Origin: UBA6176 sp032119375
GTDB taxonomy: Bacteria; Verrucomicrobiota; Verrucomicrobiia; Limisphaerales; UBA9464
Length of the DNA stretch: 64,000 nt
Reading direction: 5' to 3'
NCBI GenBank assembly: GCA_964430505.1
Contig: CAYSGH010000011.1
Coordinates: 14,643-78,642 of the forward strand
In this document: piece after piece, positions 53,615-63,126 of the stretch
How positions within the stretch are numbered: position 1 is the first letter of the stretch
Layout of the letters: every line of letters starts with the position of its first letter
Made by a program: the position numbers and the translations under genes
The notes under the pieces: model-generated
Databases searched by the model: none
Told to the model about the DNA's origin: nothing
What the model saw: only the letters and a program-made list of their open reading frames with translations

Positions 53615-54949
53615 ATGATGCAGCAGGTGAACCTCGGGTTGCTGGGCGGCGGGACGGTCGGCGGAGCCGTGTTCCAAGCCCTGGCCGAACGTGCCGACCT
53701 CTTGTCCGCACGCCTCGGGCTTCGCATGGCCGTGGCCGCCATCGCCGTGCGCGACCCCCAGCGCCCCCGCGGCTTCGACATCCCGTCCCACCTCCTCATG
53801 AAGGACTGGAAGGCCGTCGTGCACAACCCGGCCGTCCATGTCGTCGTCGAGCTGATGGGCGGCACCACCACCGCCCGCGAGGCCGTCCTCGCCGCCCTCC
53901 GCCATGGGAAGCCCGTCGTCACCGCCAACAAGGCCCTCCTCTCGGCCCATGGCGAGGAGCTCTTCGCCACCGCCCGCACCCACCGCGCCAACCTCTACTA
54001 CGAGGCCTCCGTCGCCGGTGGCATCCCCATCATCAAGATCCTCCGCGAATCCCTCGTGGGGAATCGCACCCTCGCCCTCCGTGGCATCGTCAACGGGACC
54101 TGCAACTACATCCTCACCCGCATGAAGCTCGAGGGCGCGGACTTCGCTGACGTCCTTGCCGACGCCCAACGCCTCGGGTTCGCCGAGGCGGATCCCTCCC
54201 TCGACATCGACGGCCACGACGCCGCCCACAAGACCGGCATCCTCGCCTCGCTGGCGCACGGCTGCTGGGTGCGCCCCGACCAGGTCCACGTGGAGGGCAT
54301 CCGGCACATCTCGCGCATCGACATCCAGATGGCCGCCCAGCTCGGCTACACCATCAAGCTCCTCGGCGTCGTCAAGCACGTCACCCCGCGCGCCAGCAAG
54401 GGCCGCCGTCCCAAGCCCGGCATCCTCGTCGCCGTCTATCCTGCCCTCGTCCGCAACGACCACGTCCTCGCCTCCGTCAACCACGCCTTCAACGCCGTCG
54501 CCGTCCGGGGCGACCTGGTGGGCGACACCCTCTTCTACGGCCGGGGCGCCGGTGGCAACCCCACGGCCAGCTCCGTCCTCAGCGACCTGGCCGACGCCGC
54601 CCTGGACCTGCGCCACGACAGCCACGACCGCGTCCCCGCCTTTGTTCCCCACGCGCAAAAGGCCCTCCATGTCGTTCCCATGGCCGAGGCCGTGTCCCGC
54701 TATTACGTGCGCCTCACCGTCATCGACCGCCCCGGTGTCTTCGCGCGCGTCGCCGCCGTCTTGGGCGCCGCCCAGATCGGCATCTCCTCCATCTTTCAGC
54801 CCGAGGGCCACGAGGGCGAGGCCGTGCCCGTCATCCTGATGCTCCACGACGCGCCGCACGCGGTGCTGCAAAAGGCCGTCGCACGCATCGCCCGCCTGCC
54901 CGCCGTCCGCGGCGTCCCCACGGTCCTGCGCGTCGAGGACACCGAGTAG
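53615..54949 (+). CDS. hom: Homoserine dehydrogenase
   Basis: The protein has 444 residues, the usual length for the ACT-containing form. 'VNLGLLGGGTVGGAVFQALA' opens the NAD(P) domain, 'KPVVTANKALLSAHGEELF' and 'YYEASVAGGIPIIKILRESL' are the aspartate-semialdehyde region, and 'GIVNGTCNYILTRMKLEGAD' and 'DIDGHDAAHKTGILASLAHG' hold catalytic Lys and Asp. The C-terminal ACT domain ('LTVIDRPGVFARVAAVLGAA') suggests feedback control by an amino acid, commonly threonine. The enzyme makes homoserine for threonine and methionine. No thrB or thrC is adjacent. The next ATG, at 53618, is an equal alternative start. Confidence 0.95.
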   Translation: MMQQVNLGLLGGGTVGGAVFQALAERADLLSARLGLRMAVAAIAVRDPQRPRGFDIPSHLLMKDWKAVVHNPAVHVVVELMGGTTTAREAVLAALRHGKPVVTANKALLSAHGEELFATARTHRANLYYEASVAGGIPIIKILRESLVGNRTLALRGIVNGTCNYILTRMKLEGADFADVLADAQRLGFAEADPSLDIDGHDAAHKTGILASLAHGCWVRPDQVHVEGIRHISRIDIQMAAQLGYTIKLLGVVKHVTPRASKGRRPKPGILVAVYPALVRNDHVLASVNHAFNAVAVRGDLVGDTLFYGRGAGGNPTASSVLSDLADAALDLRHDSHDRVPAFVPHAQKALHVVPMAEAVSRYYVRLTVIDRPGVFARVAAVLGAAQIGISSIFQPEGHEGEAVPVILMLHDAPHAVLQKAVARIARLPAVRGVPTVLRVEDTE

Positions 54950-55056
54950 CCCCCCGCCCCTCGCCCCCCGCTTCCCGCTCCTTCGGAAATGCAAACTTGC
55001 CCGCGCGGCCGCGTGGCCTTGAATGGGAGCGCGCGTCGCCGTGGCGGCCGCACCTC

Positions 55057-56604
<1,548 letters not shown>

Positions 56605-56635
56605 CTGACCCTCCATTCGGCCGCCCCCTGCGCCC

Positions 56636-58090
56636 ATGCCCGCGTTGCCCGTCCTTACCCCCGCCGGGATGCGTGCCTGGGAACGGGCCTCATGGGCCGC
56701 CGGGGTGCGCGAGGCCGACGTGATCGCGCGGGTCGGGGCCGAGGTGGCCCGTGCGGCGCGCCGCATGGCCCCGCGCGGCCCGGTGCTGCTGCTGGCCGGG
56801 AAGGGACACAACGGCGACGACGTCCGTGCGGCCCTGCCGCACCTTTTGCCCGGCGACACGACGCTTCTGGAGGTGAACGACCCTGCCCAGGCCATGGGCC
56901 CGTTGCAGGCGGCGTTGGAGGCGCGGCCCGCGTTGGTCGTGGACGGCCTGTTCGGCATCGGGTTGAACCGGCCGCTTTCGCCGGATTGGAAGGCGATGGT
57001 CGAAGCACTCAACGCGTCCGGCGTCCGGGTCCTTGCCGTGGATGTGCCGTCGGGGTTGAACGCGTCGGACGGATCGCCCTGGGGGGCCGTGGTGCGGGCG
57101 GAGGAAACGTTGACGGTGGGTGCTCCCAAGCTGGGCATGATCTCGGGTGACGCCAGCCGCCACGTCGGGCGCATCCGTGTCACCGGGGATGTGGGGCTCG
57201 TGGATCGGGCGGCCGCGGGGATTCCCGAGGATGACATCGCGGGCGAATGGGGAAGGTCCGGGGACTTCGAGGGCTGGCCGCAGCCCCGGAGCGTGGATGG
57301 GCACAAGGGCAGCCACGGGCATGTCTTGGTGGTGGCGGGCGGCGTTGGGTATCACGGCGCAGCCGTGCTGGCCCTCCGTGGCGCGCTGCGTGCCAACCCG
57401 GGCTTGGTCACGGCATGGACGCATCCATCGGCCTACCTGCCCGTTGCGTCGCAGGTGGCCTCGCCAATGGTCCAGGCCTGGGAACCCGCTCGCGAGGTGC
57501 CCGATGGCGTCACGTGCGTCGTCGTGGGTCCGGGCCTTGCGGGGCCGGGCGTCGAGCCATGGTGGGCGGAACGCGTGCGCGCATGGTGGTCGCAGGCGGG
57601 CGTCGCAATGGTCGCGGATGCGTCCGCGCTCGATTGGCTTCCAAAGCGACCCGTGGGGCCGGGAAAGGTGCGCGTGTTGACGCCGCATCCGGGCGAGGCC
57701 GGCCGATTGTTGGGCTGTGCTGCCACGCATGTGCAGGCCGACCGCGCAGGTGCCTTGCGACGGCTCGCGACGGACTTCGACGGGGCATGGGTGGTGTTGA
57801 AGGGCCACGCGACGCTCGTGGGGCGAAGCGGTCTGAAGCCGTGGTGGAACTCGACGGGCAACCCCTGGCTCGCCCAAGGCGGCAGCGGCGATGTCCTCGC
57901 GGGGTTCATGGGCGGGTTGCTCGCGCAACCGTCGTTGGCGTCGGACCCCGGCCGGGTCGTGCGCGCTGCCGTCCTGGAGCATGGCGCCGCCGCAGACCGC
58001 CTGCTGGCTGATGGCCCGGGCTGGACCACCGAGGACCTCGCCCGCGAGGTCGGCCGGGGCATCGGGCGCTGCCAACCCTCCCCCGCATGA
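56636..58090 (+). CDS. nnr: Bifunctional NAD(P)H-hydrate repair enzyme
   Basis: The protein has 484 residues, the normal size for the fused form. The N-terminal part is the NAD(P)HX epimerase (YjeF_N): 'VLTPAGMRAWERA' and 'VVDGLFGIGLNRPLS' fit, and 'VLLLAGKGHNGDDVRAALPH' stands where the family has GxGNNGGDG. The C-terminal part is the ADP-dependent dehydratase: 'KGSHGHVLVVAGGVGYHGAA' (P-loop-like start), 'RVLTPHPGEAGRLLG' and 'LAQGGSGDVLAGFMGGLLAQ' (GSGDVLAG). Together they repair hydrated NADH and NADPH. It starts 31 bp after the response regulator gene and ends before a tRNA pair. Confidence 0.93.
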   Translation: MPALPVLTPAGMRAWERASWAAGVREADVIARVGAEVARAARRMAPRGPVLLLAGKGHNGDDVRAALPHLLPGDTTLLEVNDPAQAMGPLQAALEARPALVVDGLFGIGLNRPLSPDWKAMVEALNASGVRVLAVDVPSGLNASDGSPWGAVVRAEETLTVGAPKLGMISGDASRHVGRIRVTGDVGLVDRAAAGIPEDDIAGEWGRSGDFEGWPQPRSVDGHKGSHGHVLVVAGGVGYHGAAVLALRGALRANPGLVTAWTHPSAYLPVASQVASPMVQAWEPAREVPDGVTCVVVGPGLAGPGVEPWWAERVRAWWSQAGVAMVADASALDWLPKRPVGPGKVRVLTPHPGEAGRLLGCAATHVQADRAGALRRLATDFDGAWVVLKGHATLVGRSGLKPWWNSTGNPWLAQGGSGDVLAGFMGGLLAQPSLASDPGRVVRAAVLEHGAAADRLLADGPGWTTEDLAREVGRGIGRCQPSPA

Positions 58091-58339
58091 CAAGGCCCGG
58101 CGCGGTCGTCGTCCTTGGCTCGTGCCCACATCGACGCCGTTGCAGTCCCGCGGCCGGTTGCCGCCCATCCACGTCACGCCGCGAAGCCTGGGATGCGAAA
58201 GATGGGCAAGGCGTCACGTTCCGCCCTGCAAGCCCGCGTCGCGACCACGATGCCGAAGGGAATGGGGAGGCCGGGAAGTGGGTCGGTGGCGGATGATGGG
58301 GACGATGCGGAAGGCAGGGGCCGTCGTGCGGACCGGGCT

Positions 58340-58413
58340 TGGCTGGCCGACATGGATTCGAACCATGACTAAGGGCTCCAAAGACCCCTGTGCTGCCATT
58401 ACACCATCGGCCA
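58340..58413 (-). tRNA. tRNA-Gln (anticodon UUG)
   Basis: On the minus strand the acceptor halves TGGCCGA and TCGGCCA pair fully, the anticodon loop reads CTTTGGA (anticodon TTG), the T-loop is TTCGAAT, and CCA is encoded. The whole molecule closely follows bacterial tRNA-Gln. Confidence 0.96.
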
Positions 58414-58501
58414 GCAGCGCGGTGAGCTTTGTGCATGGGCCGGGTTTCGGGCAACTTGAAACTTCCCCCGGCGACGCGCCCGACGCCTAATGGCGCCCTT
58501 C

Positions 58502-58585
58502 GGGCGAGTGGTGAAATGGCAGACACGCGGGACTTAGGATCCCGTGGCGCAAGCCGTGCAGGTTCAAGTCCTGTCTCGCCCACCA
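58502..58585 (+). tRNA. tRNA-Leu (anticodon UAG)
   Basis: The acceptor halves GGGCGAG and CTCGCCC pair, the anticodon stem CGGGA/TCCCG encloses loop CTTAGGA (anticodon TAG), a long variable arm (TGGCGCAAGCCGT) marks a type II tRNA, the T-loop is TTCAAGT, and CCA is encoded. It is divergent from the tRNA-Gln gene 88 bp away. Confidence 0.97.
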
Positions 58586-58656
58586 TCCCCTCCGGCGTCG
58601 TCCGTCGCTCGTGCAAATTGACGCTGGGCGAAGCCGGGCGGTAGCGTGACCTCAAC

Positions 58657-59373
58657 ATGCTCCCCATCATCGAAGGCTTGCTCGTGCTCCAGGACCGCGA
58701 CCGCCGCCTCATCCGGCTTCGGGCGGAGCTGGAAACAGTGGCCCCCCAACGGACGCTGCTCCGGGGCAAGGCCACGCATGCCCAGGCGGCCCTCGAAGAG
58801 GCCAAGCGGCGGCTGGGCGCGGCCGAAAGCGAGCGCAAGACCCTGGAGCAGGAGGCCGCCACGCTGCGGCAACGCATCCAAAAGCTTCAGGCCGAGCAGC
58901 AAGCCACGCGCTCCAACGACCAGTACAAGGCCTTCCAGCACCAGATCGAGTCCAACGAGGCCGACATCCGCAAGCTCGAGGACCGCGAGATCGACCTCAT
59001 GGAACAGGTCGAGCGCCTCTCCAAGGAGTTCCAGGCCGCCAACGGACTCGCCGCCGCCCAGAAGAAGGAGACGGACCAGCACGTGGCCGACGTGGACGCC
59101 CGCGAGGCCAACCTGAAGTCCGAGCTGGCCGCCGTGACCACGCAACGGGCGCAACATGCGGCCTCCTTGGACCCGGCCGCCGTCACCCGCTACGAGCGCA
59201 TCCTCAAGACCCGCGGCGACAACGTCCTGGTGGGCGTGCACCGCCAAACCTGCGGTGGCTGCCACGTCAAGCTGCCCACCCAGGTCTTCCTCCAGGCCAA
59301 GGCGCAGGTGGACCTCGTCAACTGCACCAACTGCGGCCGCCTCCTGTACTACACGCGCGACATGGAGTCGTGA
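58657..59373 (+). CDS. CT398-type coiled-coil protein with C-terminal C4 zinc ribbon
   Basis: The protein has 238 residues. Residues about 1-170 are a long charged coiled coil ('LEEAKRRLGAAESERKTLEQ' and 'LEDREIDLMEQVERLSKEF'). The C-terminal 40 residues carry a zinc ribbon: CGGCH in 'QTCGGCHVKLPTQVFLQ' and CTNCGR in 'VNCTNCGRLLYY'. This is the CT398/YbeZ-neighbour zinc-ribbon family (COG1579), thought to bind nucleic acid or act in flagellar regulation. It is the first gene after the tRNA-Leu on the same strand. Confidence 0.9.
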   Translation: MLPIIEGLLVLQDRDRRLIRLRAELETVAPQRTLLRGKATHAQAALEEAKRRLGAAESERKTLEQEAATLRQRIQKLQAEQQATRSNDQYKAFQHQIESNEADIRKLEDREIDLMEQVERLSKEFQAANGLAAAQKKETDQHVADVDAREANLKSELAAVTTQRAQHAASLDPAAVTRYERILKTRGDNVLVGVHRQTCGGCHVKLPTQVFLQAKAQVDLVNCTNCGRLLYYTRDMES

Positions 59374-59917
59374 GCCACCGCCTGGAGCGGGTCGAACCGA
59401 TCCGCCGCGCCGTCGCGTGCCGAGGATCCCCGGACGGGACCATGACCTGGATCCGCCCCGGCTGCGCCGTGGAGGACGCATGGCGCCAAGGCCTCGGGAA
59501 CCCCATCCCCATCCTGGACGGGCCCGACACCGGGTCCTCGCGGTCAGCCCGTTCCGGTGTCCGTGTCAGACATCCGTTCCCCTGCAAGCCCCCCTGTTCC
59601 GGGCAGGGCAAGCGCCATGCTTCAAGACAGCCGTTCATTGGGCAAAGGGGTCAGATCTGAAACATTGACATTTGGGAGGCGTCGGGCACCGGGGACGGGT
59701 CCGTCGCAGGCCCGCCCCGGCGGGCCCAATGTGAAACGTTTAGATTCGACCCCTTTGCCTCGACCTCAAGGCCCTGAACGGAAGCAGCCTGGAGGTGCCC
59801 CCACGTCGAGGCATGACGCGTCGGCCCGGGGAATGCGCCGATCCGAAATTCAGTCTGGCAAGGGAACACGAGAAGCAGGCCGCTTGCGGGGTCTGGACGC
59901 GTGTGCCCCGCCCGAGC
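59374..59917. other. Intergenic region holding one palindromic repeat
   Basis: The 267 bp before the repeat hold no recognisable gene. A 96-codon frame whose first codon (GTG, 59370) overlaps the zinc-ribbon stop runs into the repeat, but I do not accept it as a gene. The repeat occupies 59641-59759, and the remaining 158 bp to the next gene show nothing further. Confidence 0.6.
59641..59759. repeat. 119-bp palindromic repeat, copy 1
   Basis: The element starts GGCAAAGGGGTCAGATCT and ends CCCCTTTGCC, so the ends are inverted. Inside, TTGACATTT faces an ATGTGAA-type partner and the centre is a GC-rich hairpin. The right arm has decayed (AGATTCGACCCC in place of AGATCTGACCCC). It is in the same orientation as copy 2, has the same length of 119 bp, and aligns with it with no gaps. 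Confidence 0.9.
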
Positions 59918-60775
59918 TCAGCCGCCCGGCCGGATCGGCACGTAGAGGTCCGAGACCGTTGCCGTGGGAGCCCGGAGCGGCAGCAACGCCCGGAGCACGG
60001 ACTCCGCCTCGGCCTCCGTCAGCCCGTGTCGGCGCACGAACCGGCCGCGGAACCAGTCCGTCAACGCCCCCTCCGAGGCCGCCCATTCCTGCTCCAGCGC
60101 CACCAGCTCCGCTGCGGCGTCCGCTCCGTCAAACGCCGTCGCAAGCGATTCTTGGATTCCCTCGACAAAGTCCCGCAACTCCCCGAGCCCCACCACCAGC
60201 CGACGCCCATCCAGCAGGCAATCCGTCCCGGTGTCCCAACGCACGCCCGCCGATTCCATCGCCGCCCGCACCGTCCGAAGCTCCGGGTTCAGCCCGCCCC
60301 GGGACTGCATGTCGGCCAACGTCTCAGAGCCCACGGGGTAGCTCCCCAATTGCGTCCGGATGCGTTCCTCCGGGACCCCGTCCGCGCGCAGCAACTCCGC
60401 CAACATCTCGGGCGTCCGCGCGGGGTCCTCCACGAGGGCGTCCGAGATCCGCGTCATGACCCTCAGCCCGCCCAGCAGCGCCCCGGCAAATCCTTGCCGC
60501 GCCGGATCCTCCTCCCGCGACCACCCCGAACGCATGCCGTCGTCCGAGTTCGATCGCCTCAAGCCTGGGCTCAGGGACCTTGAGGGAGTCTTGTTTGAAG
60601 GCCCATGCGCCCTGGCGTCGGGCGCATCACGGGCGGCCCATGTTGCCTCGGTTCCATGGCCACCTTCGCCCAAGCCCTCCGCACCCCGACGAAGGGATCG
60701 CCATGCAACCACCAGCATGACGCAACCCATCGCAATCCCGGCCGCCGCCAGCCACCGCCTGCCGTGCGTCTTCAT
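59918..60775 (-). CDS. Hypothetical protein with N-terminal membrane anchor
   Basis: The protein has 285 residues and I do not recognise it. It has an N-terminal membrane segment (WLAAAGIAMGCVMLVVAW), a low-complexity region to about residue 85, and a largely helical, acidic C-terminal part ('DPARTPEMLAELLRADGVPE', 'AAAELVALEQEWAASEGALT'). No catalytic motif is visible. It is the second gene of a pair: the preceding gene ends 18 bp upstream on the same strand. Both lie between the two copies of the 119-bp repeat. Confidence 0.65.
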   Translation of the reverse strand: MKTHGRRWLAAAGIAMGCVMLVVAWRSLRRGAEGLGEGGHGTEATWAARDAPDARAHGPSNKTPSRSLSPGLRRSNSDDGMRSGWSREEDPARQGFAGALLGGLRVMTRISDALVEDPARTPEMLAELLRADGVPEERIRTQLGSYPVGSETLADMQSRGGLNPELRTVRAAMESAGVRWDTGTDCLLDGRRLVVGLGELRDFVEGIQESLATAFDGADAAAELVALEQEWAASEGALTDWFRGRFVRRHGLTEAEAESVLRALLPLRAPTATVSDLYVPIRPGG

Positions 60776-60793
60776 GGGAAGTCTCCGATGGGC

Positions 60794-61648
60794 TTAGTCC
60801 TGGTTCGACGCCCCCGTGTCGGTGGCTTGCCCGGCTGCTCGGGAGCCGCGCGGCAAGGGGCGTTCGTGCAACGATGGATCCGCCACCGTCACCACCGTCG
60901 GATCAACACCCCCGACCCAACCCAACAACAGCGGGTGAGGAACCAGGAGGGGATCGAACTGAAGCAGTTGCATCAGGCCGCCGAAGTGACGGTTTTGACC
61001 TGGCAACGTGAAGTAGGTGGCGCCCGCGAGGCGGAAGGGAACCTTGCGAAACTCATCCTGTGCCGGGCCAATGGCCCCGTCGTCATTCTCCACGCGAGCC
61101 ATCCCCGAGCGCAGCAACGGCGTCGCCTGGTAGGCGATGATGCGATGCCATGGCCCCAAGGGCTGAAAGTGCTCGCTGGGGACGGTCCCGACGACGCGTG
61201 CGTCCGTTGCCCAGGATTGGAACACGCAGCTGGCCTGAATGCGGAGGCCGTTGCGCAACGGGCCGGCGTTGCTGAAATGGACGTAGTCGCGGTTCTGATA
61301 GGAGCCGATGAAGAAGGGTTCGCGGCTCACGCGAATGACCTGGTCACCGGGCTCCTTGCTCGCCTCGTACCACAGGACACTTCCACCCGCCGCCGACGAG
61401 TACCGGAACTCCTGGACCGTCGATGTCACCTGCCCCTTCTCCCAGGTCACCACGCATCGGCGCCACCGGCTCAGGACAACATGGGCCTGGAACTCGACGG
61501 AATGGGGCCTGACGAGATCCGTGGCCCTGCACAACTCCCGGAGGATGACTGGGACTTGGGCTGGCGTGATGCCATCAGCCCTCAACGGGACGATGGAATG
61601 GGTGAGGAGAACGAGCATCCCAACGAGGGGATAGGTGTTTGGTTTCAT
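60794..61648 (-). CDS. Secreted hypothetical protein
   Basis: The protein has 284 residues with a signal peptide (MKPNTYPLVGMLVLLTHSIV). I do not recognise a family. The mature part has 'VEFQAHVVLSRWRRCVVTWE', 'SVLWYEASKEPGDQVIRVSR' and 'AGATYFTLPGQNRHFGGLMQ', which look like beta-rich segments, and ends in a basic tail. It probably heads a two-gene operon with the membrane-anchored protein downstream. The base composition of both genes is close to that of the neighbours. Confidence 0.65.
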   Translation of the reverse strand: MKPNTYPLVGMLVLLTHSIVPLRADGITPAQVPVILRELCRATDLVRPHSVEFQAHVVLSRWRRCVVTWEKGQVTSTVQEFRYSSAAGGSVLWYEASKEPGDQVIRVSREPFFIGSYQNRDYVHFSNAGPLRNGLRIQASCVFQSWATDARVVGTVPSEHFQPLGPWHRIIAYQATPLLRSGMARVENDDGAIGPAQDEFRKVPFRLAGATYFTLPGQNRHFGGLMQLLQFDPLLVPHPLLLGWVGGVDPTVVTVADPSLHERPLPRGSRAAGQATDTGASNQD

Positions 61649-61826
61649 TGGGCACAGGTAGGAATCGCCCTGCTTTGGGTCAACGGCCTCCGCCTGGCGA
61701 AGGCAAAGGAGTGCAACGCGCCGCCGGCCTTATCGCGCCGACAGGAGAGGAAGGGTAACGGGCCGCCCGAGGCGGGCGGTCCCGTCCAATGGCAAACTGC
61801 CAAGAACTGACCCCAGTGCCTCGGGG

Positions 61827-61945
61827 GGCAAAGGGGTCAGATCTGTAACATTGACATTTAGGACGCGTCGGGCCCCGGGGAAGGGCCCGTCGCAGGCCCG
61901 CCCCGGCGGGGCAAATGTCAAAAGTTTAGATCTGACCCCTTTGCC
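61827..61945. repeat. 119-bp palindromic repeat, copy 2
   Basis: This is the better preserved copy. GGCAAAGGGGTCAGATCT at one end is matched perfectly by AGATCTGACCCCTTTGCC at the other (18 bp). Just inside, TTGACATTT is matched by AAATGTCAA (9 bp), and the GC-rich centre can fold as well, so the whole element is one long imperfect hairpin. The last 28 bp overlap the 3' end of the neighbouring gene. Confidence 0.93.
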
Positions 61946-62379
61946 TCGATGTTGCCGGAGGGCTCCGGTGTCTCCTCGGCCTCGGAGGCGTCGGCCTGGA
62001 GGCCGAGGGCGATGACGCGGTCGGTGGCCTCCGAGAGGTAGTCGTGGAGGAGCTGGGAGAGCTGGAGGTATTGGGGCCAAAGGACCTCGTCCACGAAGCG
62101 CCTGGGAACCTTGGTGCGCACGGTCGTGCGGCGTTGGCGCGGATAGCGGTAGGGCTTCAGGCCGTAGCGCCGCATCAAGGCAAGGAGCAGCCGTCGCGAC
62201 CATCCATCCGTGAGGCTGAAGGTGTGCTCCACCGGCGGATCCTCGACCTTAAGCGTTTCGAGCCGCGCGCGGATGCGGTCGCGGGCGGCGGCGGCAGCCT
62301 CGCGTTCGCCCGGGGTGCCCGCGCCGGCATGGAGGGCCTCAACGGCGGCGAGGCGGCGCAGGAGCTGTTCCTCGTCCAT
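61918..62379 (-). CDS. Conserved hypothetical protein, DUF2786-like N-terminus; end supplied by repeat
   Basis: The protein has 153 residues. The N-terminal part 'LLRRLAAVEALHAGAGTPGE' and 'REAAAAARDRIRARLETLKV' resembles the helical DUF2786 pattern. The middle holds 'FSLTDGWSRRLLLALMRRYG' and 'TKVPRRFVDEVLWPQYLQLS'. The last residues, EAKGSDLNF, and the stop codon are read from the 119-bp repeat copy 2, so the natural C-terminus has been replaced or extended. It starts 8 bp after the intradiol dioxygenase stop and is probably in that operon. The function is unknown. Confidence 0.7.
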   Translation of the reverse strand: MDEEQLLRRLAAVEALHAGAGTPGEREAAAAARDRIRARLETLKVEDPPVEHTFSLTDGWSRRLLLALMRRYGLKPYRYPRQRRTTVRTKVPRRFVDEVLWPQYLQLSQLLHDYLSEATDRVIALGLQADASEAEETPEPSGNIEAKGSDLNF

Positions 62380-62387
62380 GGCCGCGC

Positions 62388-63056
62388 TCAGGCCTCCGGG
62401 GTGACGCCCAGGACGATATCGAAATGCGCGGACAGCTCGCCGGCCTTGGACTTGGGCACGGGCTTGAAGGGGACAAGAAGCAACGCCCGGGCCTTGGGAT
62501 CCTTCACGGATTGCAGGATGCCGTCCTTGGCGTTCTGGGGCTCGCCCTGGATGTAGCACTGCGTCGTGAACTTGGGCCGTCCGGGCACCTTGACCGCGAC
62601 GTGGATGTGCGGCGTCCGGCCCGGGTAGGGTACGGGCTTGATTGTCCGGAACACGTACTCGCCGGAGGAGGCGGTGAGGAACCGGCCGAAGCCCTGGAAG
62701 CGCCGGTCTCGCTTGCCCGCATTGTCGCTCTTGGAGTGCAGGTACACGCCTTGGGCGTCGGCCTGCCAAATCTCCACGGTGGCGTTGCGGAGGGGCTGGC
62801 CGCGCGCGTCCAGGATCCGGCCGCCCAGCCATGTCACCACGCCAGCGGACGGATCGAGCGCGTCATTCACCACGACCAGGTCGTTGTCCGTGTCGAGCGG
62901 GAGCTTGTCCGGGTAGAACGGCCCCTCGGTCTGGGGCGGCGTCTCGCGCAGGGCCGCCGCGTAGGCCCCCGGCACGGAGAGGAACGCCGCCGACCACGCG
63001 GCGGCACGAAGGAAGCGGCGGCGTCGGACGATGGGGAAGGAGGCGAGCGGGTTCAT
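62388..63056 (-). CDS. Intradiol ring-cleavage dioxygenase-like protein, Tat-exported
   Basis: The protein has 222 residues from the ATG at 63056. A twin-arginine signal (IVRRRRFLRAAAWSAAFLSV) precedes the mature protein. The intradiol fold is seen in 'TEGPFYPDKLPLDTDNDLVV', 'GQPLRNATVEIWQADAQGVY' (first Tyr ligand), then 'RTIKPVPYPGRTPHIHVAVK' with the second Tyr and the HxH ligands of ferric iron. Characterised intradiol enzymes cleave catechols; exported short forms are of unknown substrate. It lies 70 bp after the ThuA gene on the same strand. Confidence 0.88.
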   Translation of the reverse strand: MNPLASFPIVRRRRFLRAAAWSAAFLSVPGAYAAALRETPPQTEGPFYPDKLPLDTDNDLVVVNDALDPSAGVVTWLGGRILDARGQPLRNATVEIWQADAQGVYLHSKSDNAGKRDRRFQGFGRFLTASSGEYVFRTIKPVPYPGRTPHIHVAVKVPGRPKFTTQCYIQGEPQNAKDGILQSVKDPKARALLLVPFKPVPKSKAGELSAHFDIVLGVTPEA

Positions 63057-63126
63057 GGGTGGGGAGGGAAGGAGAAAGGAGGAAGGGGGAAGGACGAGGG
63101 ATGAAGGTTGAAGGAGATCCTGGGGA

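Noticed and set aside
59370..59660. A 96-codon frame starting at a GTG that overlaps the zinc-ribbon gene stop
   Set aside because: It has no family resemblance, a weak ribosome-binding site, and its end falls in the palindromic repeat.
59641..61945. A complete insertion sequence
   Set aside because: There is no transposase gene between the repeats, and the two genes inside lack any DDE, HUH or recombinase motif.
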